From NCBI GenBank assembly GCA_017861095.1, contig JAGFXI010000123.1:1-6111 (forward strand): a stretch of 6,111 bases of DNA, written 5' to 3'. Below, piece by piece: positions 4,553 to 6,111 of this stretch (the first letter of the stretch is position 1; every line of letters begins with the position of its first letter). The stretch is from Deltaproteobacteria bacterium (GTDB lineage: Bacteria; Desulfobacterota; Syntrophobacteria; BM002). The notes beneath the pieces were generated by a model. The model saw only the letters and a list, made by a program, of their open reading frames with translations. It ran no database searches and was not told the DNA's origin. The position numbers and the translations under genes are program-made.

Positions 4553-6111
4553 ATGAGTCCAATCATTGCCTTTGCCCTTGCATGTGGTGCACTGGGAGTG
4601 GTCTACGCCTTGATCACTGCATCATGGGTAGCCAAACAAAGCGCTGGATCAGAGAAGATGATCTTCATCTCTGATGCCATCAAGGAAGGCGCCATGGCCT
4701 TCCTGAACCGTGAGTACAAGACCGTTGCCGTCGTTGCCGTGGTCCTTGCTGCCTTGCTGACCTTCCTCGGCATTTGGACGGCGGTCGGCTTCATCATCGG
4801 CACTTTCGGCTCCGCCCTTACCGGTTACCTCGGCATGATGGTTAGCGTGAAGGCCAACGTCAGAACCACCGAGGCCGCCAAGCAAGGGCTTCAGCCGGCG
4901 TTGAGCCTTGCCTTCAAGGGCGGCTCCGTTACCGGCGTCATGGTGGTGGGCCTCGGCTTGCTCGGCGTTGCGGGATACTACCTCTTCGTCAGGTCGGTCG
5001 CCCCGGTTGACGACGCATTTCACGCCCTTGTCGGCCTGGGCTTCGGCTGCTCTCTCATGAGCGTCTTTGCCCGTATCGCCGGCGGCATTTACACCAAGGC
5101 GGCTGACGTGGGTGCCGACCTGGTCGGCAAGGTCGAGGCCGGGATTCCCGAGGACGACCCGAGGAACGCCGCGGTCATCGCCGACAACGTGGGCGACAAC
5201 GTGGGCGACTGCGCCGGTATGGCGGCAGATCTCTACGAGACCTACACGGTCACCCTTGTTGCCGCCATGCTTCTCGCCAAGACCGTCTTCAGCGCGGAAA
5301 GCATGTGGGTCCAGTTCCCCCTCCTCATCGGCGGGATCTCTATCGTTGCCTCCATCATCGGAACCTACTTTGTCAGGCTTGGGAAAAGTCAGTACATCAT
5401 GGGCGCGCTCTACAAGGGGCTCGCCGTTTCCGGCGTCCTCGCCGCGATCGCCTTCTTCTTTGCCTCCCAGTGGTTCCTTGGTCTTCCCAATGTCGAGCCC
5501 GCCTTTACTGCGACAGGCGTGTTCACCACCGCCCTCATCGGCCTCGCCCTGACCGGTCTGATCGTCATGATCACGGAATACTTCACCTCCAAGAGCTTCG
5601 CCCCGGTGAAGCACATCGCCGCCGCAAGCGTGACCGGCCATGGCACCAACGTCATCGCCGGCCTGGCGGTGAGCATGAAATCGACGGCTCTCCCGGCTCT
5701 CGTCATCTGCGGCGCCATCATGTGGGCCTATTGGCTGGGCGGCGGGCTCTCCGGGAATCCGGGCGGCGGCCTCTTCGCCATTGCCCTCTCGGCCGTGGCC
5801 ATGCTCTCCATGACCGGCATCGTCGTCGCCATCGACTCCTACGGGCCCATCACGGACAACGCCGGCGGTATCGCCGAGATGGCTGGGCTGCCTCCTGAGG
5901 TAAGGGCAGTCACCGATCCCCTCGATGCGGTCGGCAACACCACCAAGGCGGTCACCAAGGGCTACGCCATCGGCTCAGCGGCTTTGGCCGCCCTTGTGCT
6001 CTTCGCCGAGTATTCAAGGTCTTTTGGAACGGGGCTCGCCTTCGACCTGGCCGATCCCAAGGTCCTGATAGGCCTGTTCATCGGCGGTCTGCTGCCCTTC
6101 CTCTTCGGCTC
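4553..6111 (+). CDS. hppA: Membrane-bound ion-translocating pyrophosphatase, K+-independent type (3' end missing)
   Basis: This multi-span inner-membrane pump hydrolyses pyrophosphate to two phosphates and moves H+ (or Na+) out of the cytoplasm, conserving energy from biosynthetic PPi. The visible 519 residues are the first three quarters of a usual 660-720 residue protein; the window ends before the stop codon. Hydrophobic segments begin at 2-24 and 57-98 and recur throughout. The substrate and Mg2+ motifs are intact: DVGADLVGKVE (185-195), EDDPRN (200-205), the double DNVGDNVGD (211-219) followed by CAGMAADLYETY (220-231), and DNAGG (435-439). The subtype signature is GNTTKAVTKG (461-470). 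Lys465 and Thr468 occupy the positions that are Ala and Ala/Gly in K+-dependent enzymes, so this one should not need K+, and characterised K+-independent enzymes pump H+. A strong AAGGAGG precedes the ATG. It is transcribed away from the minus-strand gene set with its own promoter region. Confidence 0.97.
   Translation, partial: MSPIIAFALACGALGVVYALITASWVAKQSAGSEKMIFISDAIKEGAMAFLNREYKTVAVVAVVLAALLTFLGIWTAVGFIIGTFGSALTGYLGMMVSVKANVRTTEAAKQGLQPALSLAFKGGSVTGVMVVGLGLLGVAGYYLFVRSVAPVDDAFHALVGLGFGCSLMSVFARIAGGIYTKAADVGADLVGKVEAGIPEDDPRNAAVIADNVGDNVGDCAGMAADLYETYTVTLVAAMLLAKTVFSAESMWVQFPLLIGGISIVASIIGTYFVRLGKSQYIMGALYKGLAVSGVLAAIAFFFASQWFLGLPNVEPAFTATGVFTTALIGLALTGLIVMITEYFTSKSFAPVKHIAAASVTGHGTNVIAGLAVSMKSTALPALVICGAIMWAYWLGGGLSGNPGGGLFAIALSAVAMLSMTGIVVAIDSYGPITDNAGGIAEMAGLPPEVRAVTDPLDAVGNTTKAVTKGYAIGSAALAALVLFAEYSRSFGTGLAFDLADPKVLIGLFIGGLLPFLFG

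Noticed and set aside
4649..5641. 330-codon open frame on the minus strand inside hppA
   Set aside because: It is antisense to a firmly identified gene, rich in Gly, Asp, Glu and His as expected from the complement of membrane-protein codons, and has no ribosome site.

Overview
The window comes from a GC-rich bacterial chromosome whose genes strongly prefer G or C at third codon positions. No marker gene fixes the taxon. A membrane pyrophosphatase next to ordinary housekeeping-type enzymes, and a candidate sigma-54 promoter, would fit a free-living Gram-negative-type lineage such as a deltaproteobacterium, Nitrospirota or NC10. That placement is a guess from general familiarity and was not tested.

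Layout: positions 1-317 hold no gene I can support, only two overlapping dyads just past the end of the first gene. Positions 318-3821 carry three minus-strand genes, transcribed from right to left: a LOG/lysine-decarboxylase-like Rossmann protein (2772-3821), a small ATP-grasp-like protein of unknown substrate (1718-2644) and a HI0933/YhiN-family flavoprotein (318-1679). The gaps are 127 and 38 bases, so the last two genes are probably co-transcribed and all three may be. Positions 3822-4552 are a 731-base divergent intergenic region. From 4553 to the window edge runs the plus-strand gene of a membrane-embedded, ion-pumping pyrophosphatase (hppA), cut off after 519 codons.

The two sides are divergently transcribed from a region rich in potential signals. 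Toward the LOG gene there is a sigma-54-type -24/-12 element, a sigma-70-like element and a leader with a perfect 10-bp hairpin. Toward hppA there is a TTGACA promoter with embedded dyads, followed by a long leader holding a 10-bp stem and a stem-loop that matches a tRNA T-arm exactly. These are pattern calls by eye and need folding and comparative tests.

Functionally, the pyrophosphatase couples pyrophosphate hydrolysis to ion export. Its GNTTKAVT signature (Lys465, Thr468) places it in the K+-independent class, which argues for a proton pump. The three minus-strand proteins all have nucleotide-binding folds (FAD, ATP, nucleoside monophosphate), but no common pathway can be read from the sequence. 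I see no mobile element, CRISPR array, rRNA or complete tRNA gene.
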